A stretch of DNA of 64,000 nt from Datnioides undecimradiatus (Eukaryota > Chordata > Actinopteri > Lobotiformes > Datnioididae): positions 11,747,516 through 11,811,515 of the forward strand of contig WARS01000011.1 of NCBI GenBank assembly GCA_008933995.1, read 5' to 3'. A model generated the notes under the pieces. The model saw only the letters and a list, made by a program, of their open reading frames with translations, made no database searches and was not told the DNA's origin. This document shows positions 48,101 through 57,611 of this stretch, piece after piece. Made by a program: the position numbers and the translations under genes. The stretch's first letter is position 1. The number at the start of each line of letters is the position of its first letter.

Positions 48101-51100
48101 GCAGAAGCTCATTATAAAGATCATTCATCCAGACAATTCATTGCTATCTAACTAATTTAAATCCTAAACTCTCAAAGTTTACTGACCAGTTTTTGCCCAG
48201 TTGTAATATATTTCCTTTAACCCTTAGAATTATTAAATCTTCGATCAGCATAATGATTAAGGATGAGGGCAGGATTACCAAGTTTCTTACCAGTGTCACT
48301 GAAGCATCAATAATAATTCCACTGTTATTGAAGCATCATTATCTGGTCTGTGGAAAGTGGGTCTGAAATAGACATAATCCATTATATAAACTGTTTTCAA
48401 AGTAACAGCCTCTCACTTTACTCATTATTTAAAACAGAATGTCCTACCTGTTGACAGATGTATTGAGTAGCTCTGTAACTTTCCCTCTATTATCAGTCAT
48501 TTAGAGTGTCCCACATGCAATGATACCAACTCTGAAAATGTTTATTTACACATCACACACTCACTTTAATTACATTCTTTTCTAGTATAAACAAAGACTA
48601 TGGGATTAAAAAGGTCCTGAAACAGTTTCTCACCAGTTTCTTGATCTGTGTCTTGACGTTCTTCAGAGCTGGTAACATTTAAAACATCTCTGGCTTCATG
48701 ACCTGGATGTTGTGTTGATAACACTGTGGAAAGGAAGGAATTAAAGACATTTGTTAGAAATTACGAACTTAGATCAAATCGATGGCGCAACATTTTTGAG
48801 AATGAGTCCCAGAACCTTCTACTGTTAATAAATCAGCAGGGCCTCCGTCTAACCTCCGTGCTGGTTTCAATCCGTGCCAGGTTGTAGTCTGGACGAGGTG
48901 ACACCAACTCTGACACAGAATTTAGATGACCTTATTTTATAATGATCCTGCCACTTTGTGGTCTCTAAACTCATCAAAACTATTTTTTAATCCAATACAA
49001 ACCATTCATATTTTTTACCAATTAATTTCCTGCCACTCAAAATGTTTGGTCAGTTGCTTTGATTTTTGTGTTTTGTTTTACCACTTTTCATGGGAGTATC
49101 AGTGATGTTTCCATTGTCCTTGAGCGATATCACTATCTTGTACTTGAACCTGGTCTGGGCGTAGGGCTGAAAAAGAGTGAAAAAAAGACATGATGTAACA
49201 TTAACAAACATTCATGGTGTTGTCTGGCAGCCTTTTATTGAATTAGAAAAAGGAGAGCACCTAACATATAATTCAAAACACAGTTAATACCTGTTAATAA
49301 TACGATTGGTGCCTCTGTAACATTCTCCGTGTTGGTATCATTCAAGCTGTCGAGGCTGAACACTGGATGAACTGATGCTAGAAAGTCAGTAGAAAAGTGA
49401 GTACAGACTTAAATTTTTAATTAGGAATGACAATAATGTCTTCCTTCCACTCAAAACAGTCGCTTACCTGATTCAACATTTGGGTCTTTAGGTGTTTCAG
49501 ACTCAAAGACTTTTCTGCTATCATCAGCTTGATGTGGTATTGTTGAGTCTGTGGAAATAAAGGTGAGTTTTACACAGAGGCACCGGTGCCTATAATCTTA
49601 GCCATTAACTCTTATAATTGTTGTAAAATGTTAACTTTCTTCCTACCAGTCTGATTAATTGTGGAGCTGCTGACGTTTCCTGGCTCAGTTTCATTGACAT
49701 GCTCCAAGGTCAGAACAGGAGCTGAATCTAAAAATAAAGAGCAAAATAAAAGTAGAAACTACAGACTTTAATGAGAGACTCTCAAATGCACATGAAAACC
49801 TTACTTTGACTTATCCTAATCAAATATTAAAGTTAATGCACAACATTTCACGCTGAAAGATTTTCCCCATGTAGAACTGAAAAGGTGCCAGTGCTTTGTG
49901 CTTTTGAGACATATGCGATCATTTTATGAGCTGATTTCAGTATTTTTAGACTCAATTAATTTAAGTTAGACTATGACGTCAATAAATAAATAAACATTCC
50001 CTAACCATAGCTGTCAAGTGTCGGCGAAAAAGCATTTTGACCCTATTGTCGGGAAGTATCATTTAGAAACAATACAATTACATGGTCAACTGAGGTAAGG
50101 TTCTCACCTGTCAACATGTTGGTTTGGTGGATTTGTTGTCTGACTGTCTTCTTTCTCACTTTATTAAAATTCCTAGTCAAACAGGGTGGACCAGGTGGAC
50201 CAGGGGGACCTGGTGGACCCCTTGGACCAGGAGGACCTTCAAATATACACATAAAGTAACAAGAAGTCAGATGTGTAAAAGTCACATTGGAAACAACACA
50301 GTTGGTGAATGACATAGTCTGTCAACAACAACAACAACAATAAAAGAACAACAGAAAAACACTACAGTGGATTACTTCATTTCTCCTGATATGGCATTAT
50401 TCATATGTGACTTTAGAGAGAAACTTTGACCGTAATCACTGTTTCCAACTTCAACTTTAACACTTTTTAGCACAAATAAGAAGATGTATGCAGAAGTTTT
50501 TGCTCAGTTGAATAAAATCAGAGTAAAACAACATAGTGGTCATCTTATTATTCCTGGAAGATCAACTGTATGAAAATATATAAGAATCTCAGAAAATGAA
50601 ATGCACATTTTGTAAAACAGCTTCCCCAATGAAATGTGTAATGTAACTATTGTACAAAGTGATGTTTCCTCTGTTAGTTACATTATTCATAAAGGTGTTT
50701 TCATCTCTCACCCTCAGTGAGAACGTCACTGTCAGTTTTGTTTTTCAGGTGGACAGGCCCAGGGTCTCCTTTAGGTCCTGGTTCTCCTCTTTCACCGGGG
50801 GGTCCTAGTCATTGAAAGGTCATTACTTTAAACCACCGAGCTGAAATGGAAACTTAAAACAGGATGATCATGTGACTATTATTGTGGGACTTTGGTGATT
50901 CTGAGCTAGACAGAAGTCACACAACACAAACTGATTGACTGAGGCAGCAAAGGACCAAAAACTGCTGTTCTGTGGGGTTAAATGACTGTTTTTGTCAAAC
51001 AAGTCTGGTAGATTTCAAGAGAACAACATAAAGACTTCAGCTTCCTGTAAGTGAGCGAAGTGAAGCTTTCACTTTGTTTTATAAACAGTATACACTTTAA

Positions 51101-53232
51101 CTGATATTGGATTTTTATTAGGTGGGCCTGTTTTTTAGGTGGCTACAATAATCCTGCCGCATCTCCAAACTGGGGGCGTGTCGACTGCCATCTACTGTAG
51201 TTATTACACTGATTCTGGGTAAAAAACAAAAACGTATATAATCCAACTTATAAAAACAAAATATCCCTTTAGATATAATCAAGCTGGTCTGTGATGCTGT
51301 CAAGAGTGAAACGTCCCAACCAACAAGTGAAAGATTAAAACTTTTACTCTTAAACTCTTTATTCTTTACATTATGGCTCAAACAACAACAACAAACCAGC
51401 ATGACTCAGGTGTCCAGTAAATATTTTCCAGCTTAATCAAACATGTTTCTAACGTCGCAGCTTTGGACAAAGTCTTTTGTAGACAGCCAGTGGGAACCTC
51501 GTGTTGTGTAACTGGGGCTGAACAATGATAGACTGTTTGAAACTTGTTACTGGCTACAGTTTATGGTTGATCTTGTGCCCACAACATAGACAGTTAGTCT
51601 CCAGGCAGAAGTTAGCAGATCTCTAAAACAAAACAGATCTCTCACCTCTTCTTCCTCGTTTCCCCTCCGGCCCGGGCACACCCTGTGGTCCTGGTGAACC
51701 AGCTCTACCAGGCAAACCTAACAGGCAAACATATTGTGACTGTAGCAACAGATTCAGCTTAGTTTAAGTAATTCATGCAGATAATTAAAGTATTTTACCT
51801 GGTGGTCCAGGTGGGCCTGGGTAAAAAAAAATAAAAACACAGAACATTTAGCACAAATCAAACACAGAAGAACCATAAACTTTAAAAGTCGAGCTGCTGG
51901 CATTGAAAATATTTAGGAAGTGCACCTGATAAACAAACTCCTCTGGAGCTGTTACACAGCTCTATGAAAGCTTTGACCTGAAATAAAGAACAACAGAGAG
52001 AAAAAGCAGCTGAGGTCAGTGCGACACCTGCAATATCTGTGAGCTTTCTGATGTTGAACATTTAGCTTTTTAATGTAAAGCACCTTTTCAAATGTAACTG
52101 TCATTTTGTCTCAATTTGACATTTTCCTAGTTTTAGAGCTAAAAAGATTAGCTGACTTACCGATCTGCCAGTGGGCACATTATTAACGGGTAACAATGCT
52201 GATAAACGGGAAATCATTTGTGGTTTTTTAAGACAAACATTCATATCTTCTGCCTCTTAAATGTAATTCTTTGTTAATTTTATGAATATATTTGTTTTTG
52301 AGATTGTTGGTCAGACAAAACAAGTAGTTTGTAGACATAATCTTGTGCTTTGGGAACTGGAGTTTTTCTAAGATTTCAGAGCTTAAACAACGAATCCAGG
52401 AAATAATAATCAGGAGATTAATTGGTGATGAAAATAAGCCTTAATTTATTGTTTGTAATTGCTAATAAATTAGGTAAATAATGGGCTAAAACTGCACTTT
52501 TTTTGTAAAAGACCTATGTGTCGCTGATAAATGTGCTGCCCTCAGTTACAGTATGTGACAGTAGCACCCTCTGAAAAAATCACATTTCCCAGCAGATAGA
52601 GTTGTGGGAGGAGCAGCCAGCAGTCACGCTGCTCAAGTGTTTACCTAGGAAACCTTCAGTGGAAAACCAGACCTTATATTGATCTTTAAAACAGACTGTG
52701 GGATTCTTTGCATTACACAGGCATGCTTGTAATCCCAAAAGGGAAAAGAGAGGAAATGTTTCTATTAAAGATGATGACAAATACTTGTTGATTGCTCTCC
52801 TGGTTCTCTCTCATAAGAACATAATGAAAATGTCATAAATGTCTGTTTTCAGATATTTGTCAAACACAAAAGAAGTAAAGTGTCTAAAATATTCTCAGAC
52901 AGAGCTTTTCAGTGTCTTACAGGAACCATGGAGTATGTCATCAGCATCAGCATATCCTTCTCGTCTTTGCTTTGTGTTGGTTCTCCCTCCTGGTTTCTTC
53001 TGCTGCGATGAAACTTCTTCAGCTCTCCTGCCTCTCGGAGCTCCACTGGCAGCCTGCAGCTCTGCGACAGCACCTGCATCTGTGCGTCCAACCTGAGCAG
53101 CTCCTCCGTCAGCTCTCTCTGTCGAACCAGCAGGAGCACCAAACCTGTCGATATCAGCAGCAGCAGCACGCACATCCCCACCAGCAGCACTTTCCACACC
53201 AGGAGAACTCCACTCTTCTCCTTCATGTTCAT
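44089..53232 (-). CDS. gldn: Gliomedin with expanded stalk
   Basis: Gliomedin is a type II membrane and shed matrix protein that gathers axonal neurofascin/NrCAM at nodes of Ranvier. Exon 1 (53232-52921) encodes a short cytosolic tail, a membrane helix (about 8-36), a furin-type site RSRR (76-79) and DMLMLMTYSMVP, all as in human GLDN. Collagen-like Gly-X-Y exons follow: 51977-51926, 51816-51799 (18 nt), 51717-51646, 50804-50712 and 50236-50108. Then comes a stalk array (49727-45177, separate entry) and the olfactomedin domain in 45049-44924, 44836-44686 and 44551-44089 (GCGHVVYKKSLYFHNGG, TYFKFAVDENGLWVIFAS, YPTTKAGNAFIVCGMLYFTD). Using only intact exons the product would be about 800-835 residues against 551 in human. 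ATGs at 53226 and 53310 are alternative starts. Next to cyp19a1 and ap4e1, as on human 15q21. Confidence 0.9.
45076..45163 (+). repeat. Compound GACA/GATA microsatellite in a gldn intron
   Basis: GACA units to about 45101, then about 15 GATA units, between the last stalk exon and the first olfactomedin exon. Confidence 0.95.
45934..46023 (-). pseudogene. Stalk exon copy with a lost splice acceptor
   Basis: This 90-nt copy of the 'e' exon family is open and keeps its GTGAGA donor, but the acceptor reads CACGG where sister copies have CACAG. It would be skipped unless a non-standard site is used. A fused relic of the 'f' exon lies beside it at about 45768-45831, lacking a donor. Confidence 0.6.
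46110..47846 (-). repeat. Tandem duplication within gldn, copy A
   Basis: From CATCAGCATAAT...ATGATTAAGGATGAGGG at the left to GATGCTAGAAAGTCAG at the right, this block repeats in the same order and orientation at 48243-49387. It carries six intact stalk exons and a transposon (46247-46834) absent from copy B. Without the transposon its length is about 1.15 kb, equal to copy B. Confidence 0.85.
46247..46834. mobile_element. 588-bp DNA transposon with terminal inverted repeats, CACTA/EnSpm-like (non-autonomous)
   Basis: Ends are CACTGGGGAACA and TGTTCCCCAGTG, with wider imperfect inversion of about 150 bp (GTTGAGTTAG and CACGTCAAGTTTTT occur in both arms). It is flanked by TTA on both sides (46244-46246, 46835-46837). 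Copy B of the surrounding duplication reads CCATTATATAAAC without the insert, giving a direct empty site and confirming a TTA duplication. A three-base target and CACTG ends fit CACTA/EnSpm; PIF-Harbinger, which also uses TTA, is the alternative. No transposase. Confidence 0.8.
48243..49387 (-). pseudogene. Tandem duplication within gldn, copy B (indel-rich)
   Basis: Second copy of block 46110-47846. Only exons 48723-48634 ('e') and 49377-49291 ('b') stay open. The copies of exons g (about 48297-48370), f (about 48450-48535), d (about 48825-48916) and c (49166-49082, 85 nt instead of 87) carry one- or two-base indels that break frame. Indels are as frequent in the introns as in the exons while substitutions are few. 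Upstream of it another exon copy (48023-47936, 88 nt) is also out of frame. Confidence 0.7.
50237..52920 (-). other. Introns between the gldn collagen exons
   Basis: Introns of 475, 841, 81, 109 and 943 bp separate the collagen-type exons. Nothing recognisable lies in the longer ones (50237-50711, 50805-51645, 51978-52920); an open frame at 51118-51402 (-) has no homology I recognise. Confidence 0.45.
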
Positions 53233-54161
53233 GCTCTGTCTCTTGCTCCTCCAACGCAGAGTGATCTGGGCTCTGAAATTCACAAGCACATACAGCACAG
53301 ATTTGAACACCTGCCAGTGGACAAGACGTCAGAGGGGAACTACGCTGTAAGCTGTTAGCGAGGAACAAACATGTCAAAATCTGTCTGTAAGTTCAGGGAG
53401 AACCACATGATGCATTGCGCAACATCAAGCATCTGGGAAACAGTTAAAATCTAATCGGTCTGACTTGATTTAGTTGCAGCTAATGGAGATATTTCCAGAA
53501 TGACATATGCTGCAGACAGTGTAGTGCTTCTCATCACCCTGCTGCTTTTGCTCCCAACATTGTCACCAGCCTGTCCTACACAAAATTACATGGAAGTGGA
53601 ATAAATAAGTTGTGAACAAGGGGAACATTCTTCAGATCTACAAAAGAGCTTTCAGAGTGCTTCCAGTAAACGACTGTGAATGTGTGGATGTGTGTGTGTT
53701 GAAATTTCCCATTTAATAAAAGGTTTTTTTCTTCTGTATTGTATTATGCATTTCCAAATATAGAAAAATAGATATTATACTTTGTCTCCGCTTGTGTTGG
53801 TGGGGTTAACATTGGTAACAGTCTCCTTTTTCCAAAAAGTCTAATTATCCAGTTAAGACTCTACGACAATGAGGAAAAGTTTTTTTCAGCCAGCTTGGGA
53901 TAAAGCCTCCATGCAACCTCCTACATGCGAGGCCAACATCTTGATCAACAGCATACCAGCTATTCATTATAAGCACAAAACCTCTGTATGAACACTGATT
54001 TCCATTTTTAATTTCGCATCCCTGATCATTTCAAATGAACATTTCTTCACTCATGGAGCATTTCAAATGGACATTTTTAAGACTTTTAATTAAAAATCTT
54101 ACATTTTTATCCTCTCTTTCCTTCTTTGAACTGCTGCTAAATCCCTGCTCCCTTTGACACA

Positions 54162-54174
54162 GGTCAGTCTGACC
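54162..54174. promoter_or_regulatory. Perfect oestrogen response element of brain aromatase
   Basis: GGTCAGTCTGACC matches GGTCAnnnTGACC with no mismatch, 294 bp upstream of the TATA box. Brain-type aromatase genes of other teleosts have an ERE about 300 bp upstream that makes them strongly oestrogen-inducible in radial glia. The gldn start is 930 bp away on the other side. Confidence 0.8.
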
Positions 54175-54467
54175 CAGCTGATTAATTTCCCCTTGAAAAG
54201 CCTCCACGGTTGATGAATTGGACAGTGGGGTTCCTTTCTATTGAACAAAGCTAAATGTGAAGTAAGCCCATCTAAAAAAAACTGGTGCAGAGTACAACGG
54301 ATGAAAGACCTGCAGGTTTTGCATTCTTATGAATAAAAAAGGACACTTTTTCTGTCCTTTTGGGATTAGACGTGTACTGTTATCTGGGCTGCCATGTGAA
54401 GGTACTTGTAACGCCAAAGTGGCAGTGTCTCTAAGCAACCAGAGAAGTGATGGCTTAGCCGAGGATT

Positions 54468-54473
54468 TATAAA
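54468..54473 (+). promoter_or_regulatory. TATA box of cyp19a1b
   Basis: TATAAA in GATTTATAAACAC, about 120 bp before the donor of the presumed non-coding first exon. Confidence 0.65.
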
Positions 54474-54497
54474 CACTTGAATCACTGCGATTTATTA

Positions 54498-54592
54498 GGT
54501 AGAAGAATGCTGATCTTTAAAACCAGTGGAGGAAGCACTGCATCTCCTCAAACTGTGCTCTAACTTGACAGGAGCAGGAAAGAACAAGACAC
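54498..54592 (+). other. Non-coding first exon of cyp19a1b
   Basis: A GTAAGT donor at 54593 closes a leader exon that would begin about 25-30 bp after the TATA box. It would splice to an acceptor (TTTTGTTCAG) at 55218-55219, so exon 2 runs 55220-55427. Brain aromatase genes of fishes typically have such a leader exon. The intron shows nothing else. Confidence 0.55.
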
Positions 54593-55282
54593 GTAAGTAT
54601 TATTAATTCTTCATAATTTGTTTATCAAGAGATTTTAAAATAAATAAAAGTACTTTGAGATGTAGCTCAATTGTTTTAAAGATGTAAAAACGTATAAGTT
54701 TAGCTGAAGTAGTTAAAAGTAATAATAGTGATAGATTCTTGTAATAAGTGGCTGCGTGAGGTGAAAGTCAATATCTCATATCTGGGACAGAATTAAAATT
54801 AGTCTGTCAATATGAATGTTATTGAATAAACTTCAGAACGCATGCACCCATGAAGTGTAGCTCACATTCACTGAATTCGAATTCAGCATGCTGATTTGAT
54901 TTATGCATGGTGTAAAAATAATTTTGTAATCAACCAAAGGGGGAAAATAGCTTTTGCATCCCACTCTACATGATATCTAATGTCGCGAGCACCACAAACC
55001 TAGTATACCATAACAAAATACGAATATAATCCGTCCCCTGCAGTGAGACATTAGGCACCTTTGTGATACAAACAGTTCATTATAAAGCTTTTTGGGGGTG
55101 TATTTTGGGTTTTAACGTGTGCCAGTGCTGAGTTATCTTCCAGAGCTGAAGGACAAGAGAATTACAAGGGATTTCAAACGAAGGCTGTCCACATATTCAG
55201 GTTCCTCTGTTTTGTTCAGCAGTCTGTTTTGGTAAAACAGGTACAGAAGCTTCAGATAAAAGCCTGCTCAGGTGTTGGGGTT

Positions 55283-57611
55283 ATGAATGGGATGCTGCCG
55301 CTGGAGACGCTCACTGTCAGCCCCATGGTGGCTGACACAGTGTGTGAAGTCACCACCGTTCTCCTTCTCCTGCTGCTGCTGCTGCTCCTCACTGCCTGGA
55401 GCCGAACAAACCACTCACCTATACCAGGTAAGAGACGTCACAGCTGCTGCTCTATCACATAACTTATAAGTGTTTTGTGCTGTGAATCATCAACATCACA
55501 TTAGTGACGAAAGTTTATAAATTTCTGTTTTCACTTGTCCCTCAGCACACATTAAAGCAACCTGGGATCTATCATGTCTTAAATCATCACTTGTCCTTTC
55601 TTTCAGGCCCTTCCTTCTGGGCAGGACTCGGTCCAGTCCTCACCTACAGCAGATTCATCTGGACTGGGATAGGAACAGCAAGCAACTACTACAACAAGAA
55701 GTACGGCAGCATTGTGCGTGTCTGGATTAACAGCGAGGAGACCATCATTCTGAGCGGGTGGGTCCTCTGATATAAAACTCTTTACAGTTTGCAGCGCTAA
55801 GGTAAAGCCTGGATTATCTTGCAGGTCTTCAGCAGTGTATCATGTTCTGAGGAGCGCCAACTACACAGCTAGATTCGGGAGCAAAACCGGGTTGGAGTGT
55901 ATTGGGATGGAAGGGAGGGGGATCATTTTCAACAGCGACGTTGTGCTCTGGAAAAAAGTGAGGACGTATTTTTCTAAAGGTGAGCATTCATCAAATGCGG
56001 AGCAGTGAGTTAGAGCATGTGGTGCATTATTTCACCTCTTTGTCAACACATTTCCACATATCTAACAAGCTAAGAAAACTGGTCCCACCCCTGCTGAAAC
56101 AATGGCTGATGGTTGTTGTTCAGCTCTGTCAGGCCCCAGCCTACAGAGGACAGTGGGAGTCTGTGTGAGCGCCACAGCCAAACACCTGGACCGCCTGCAG
56201 GAAATGACCGACTCCTCCGGACATGTAGACTCTCTCAATCTGCTCAGAGCCATAGTGGTGGATATCTCGAACAGGCTTTTCCTCAGGGTGCCGCTCAATG
56301 GTTAGCCACATTCACTATCAGTATATAATGTTTTCCAGCTGTTGCAGTGATGCCTGCAGCCACTGACTCCTGTTTTTCGCTCCTGTGCAACTCAGAAAAG
56401 GAACTGCTGATGAAAATCCAAAGCTACTTTGAGACCTGGCAAACGGTTCTAATAAAGCCTGAAATATTCTTCAAGATTGGATGGCTGTACAACAAGCACA
56501 GGAGAGCAGCGTAAGATCCTCACACATGGCAATGATTCAACATCTCGCTTGCAATTTCTTTAGCCTAACCACTGTGCTGCTTTTTGTGCCAACAGGCAGG
56601 AGCTGCAGGATGTGATGGAGAACCTTCTTGAAATCAAAAGAAAGATTATAAATGAGTCTGAGAAGTTGGACAATGATTTTGACTTTGCCACAGAGCTCAT
56701 CTTTGCTCAGGTTTGTGTCCTCTGATGAATCTACAGAGGTGGTGTCATATGTTTGCCGCATACCTGACATTTTCTTTTGAACAGAACCACGGAGAGCTTT
56801 CAGCCAATAACGTCAGGCAGTGTGTGCTGGAGATGGTGATTGCTGCTCCTGACACACTTTCCATCAGCCTCTTCTTCATGCTGATGCTGCTGAAACAAAA
56901 CCCAGACGTAGAGCTGAGGATAGTGGAAGAGATGAATACTGTCTTGAGTAAGTGCATTTGTGTAGATTTACACTTTCACTCTACGACAGCTAGAAATGAA
57001 ACTATCCCAGCACACAATGAATGCTGCAATTTCATTTCTAGGTGAGAAAGGTGCTGAAAACATTGATTATCAGAGTTTGAAAGTGCTGGAGAGTTTCATC
57101 AATGAGTCTCTGAGGTTTCATCCTGTGGTTGATTTCACGATGCGAAAAGCTCTGGAAGACGATACAATTGAAGGCATTAAAATTGCAAAAGGAACCAACA
57201 TCATTCTCAACATTGGACTCATGCATAAGTCTGAGTTCTTCCCAAAACCCAAAGAGTTCAGCCTGACCAACTTTGACAAAACAGTAAGTTGTTGCAACAA
57301 CATGAGGCTCCTAAAAAGAAACAAAAACCAACAGTTGAGTCTTTACCTCCTCTGTCTGGCAGGTGCCCAATCGTTTCTTCCAGCCATTCGGCTGTGGGCC
57401 TCGCTCCTGCGTGGGCAAACACATCGCCATGGTGATGATGAAGGCCATCCTGGTCACGCTGTTGTCTCGTTATACTGTGTGTCCTCGCCAAGGCTGCACC
57501 CTCAACAGCATCAGGCAGACCAACAACCTGTCGCAGCAGCCCGTGGAGGATGAGCACAGCCTGGCCATGCGCTTTATTCCTCGAATACAACCTCAACAGA
57601 GTCCGCACTGA
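55283..57611 (+). CDS. cyp19a1b: Aromatase, brain type (cytochrome P450 19A1b)
   Basis: Nine coding exons join into 503 residues, the same length as human CYP19A1: 55283-55427, 55607-55757, 55825-55979, 56124-56300, 56396-56510, 56596-56710, 56785-56947, 57042-57283 and 57363-57611. Aromatase converts androgens to oestrogens in the ER membrane. Visible parts are a Leu-rich membrane anchor after the start, I-helix AAPDT (306-310), the ExxR pair Glu362/Arg365, and haem loop [10 protein letters not shown] with ligand Cys437, at human numbering. Stretches such as [20 protein letters not shown] and [19 protein letters not shown] resemble fish brain aromatase more than the ovarian form, and the ERE, leader exon and spi1/prc1 neighbourhood agree. 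ATG 55292 is a second start candidate. The residue at the exon 2/3 join is Gly (ILSGSSA), where I recall Arg or Lys in relatives. No breaks seen. Confidence 0.95.

Larger units (their letters stand above)
45177..49727 (-). other. gldn stalk exon array
   Basis: Intact phase 1-1 exons in transcript order: 49727-49647, 49548-49468, 49377-49291, 48723-48634, 47836-47750, 47632-47546, 47372-47280, 47176-47087, 46982-46902, 46223-46149, 45662-45573, 45473-45393 and 45242-45177. Lengths run 66-93 nt. They fall into families: 'e' (LSTQHPGHEARDVLNVT) at 48723, 47176, 45662 and a relic at 46023; 'b' (HPVFSLDSLNDTNTENVTEA) at 49377 and 47836; 'c/g' (DQ...GNITDTPMKS) at 47632, 45473 and 46223; 'd/f' (ELVS...VTE) at 47372 and 46982. 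Many carry one N-glycosylation sequon (NVT, NDT, NIT, NVS, NTT). Damaged copies lie between them. No folded domain is evident; an extended, acidic, Thr/Ser-rich spacer is likely. Confidence 0.75.

Noticed and set aside
52895-53377. Long open frames in other frames over gldn exon 1
   Set aside because: Only the frame with membrane helix, RSRR site and DMLMLMTYSMVP matches gliomedin.
55283-57611. Identification as ovarian aromatase cyp19a1a
   Set aside because: Sequence stretches, the ERE, the non-coding first exon and the neighbouring spi1/prc1 all favour the brain-type copy, though a tree was not made.
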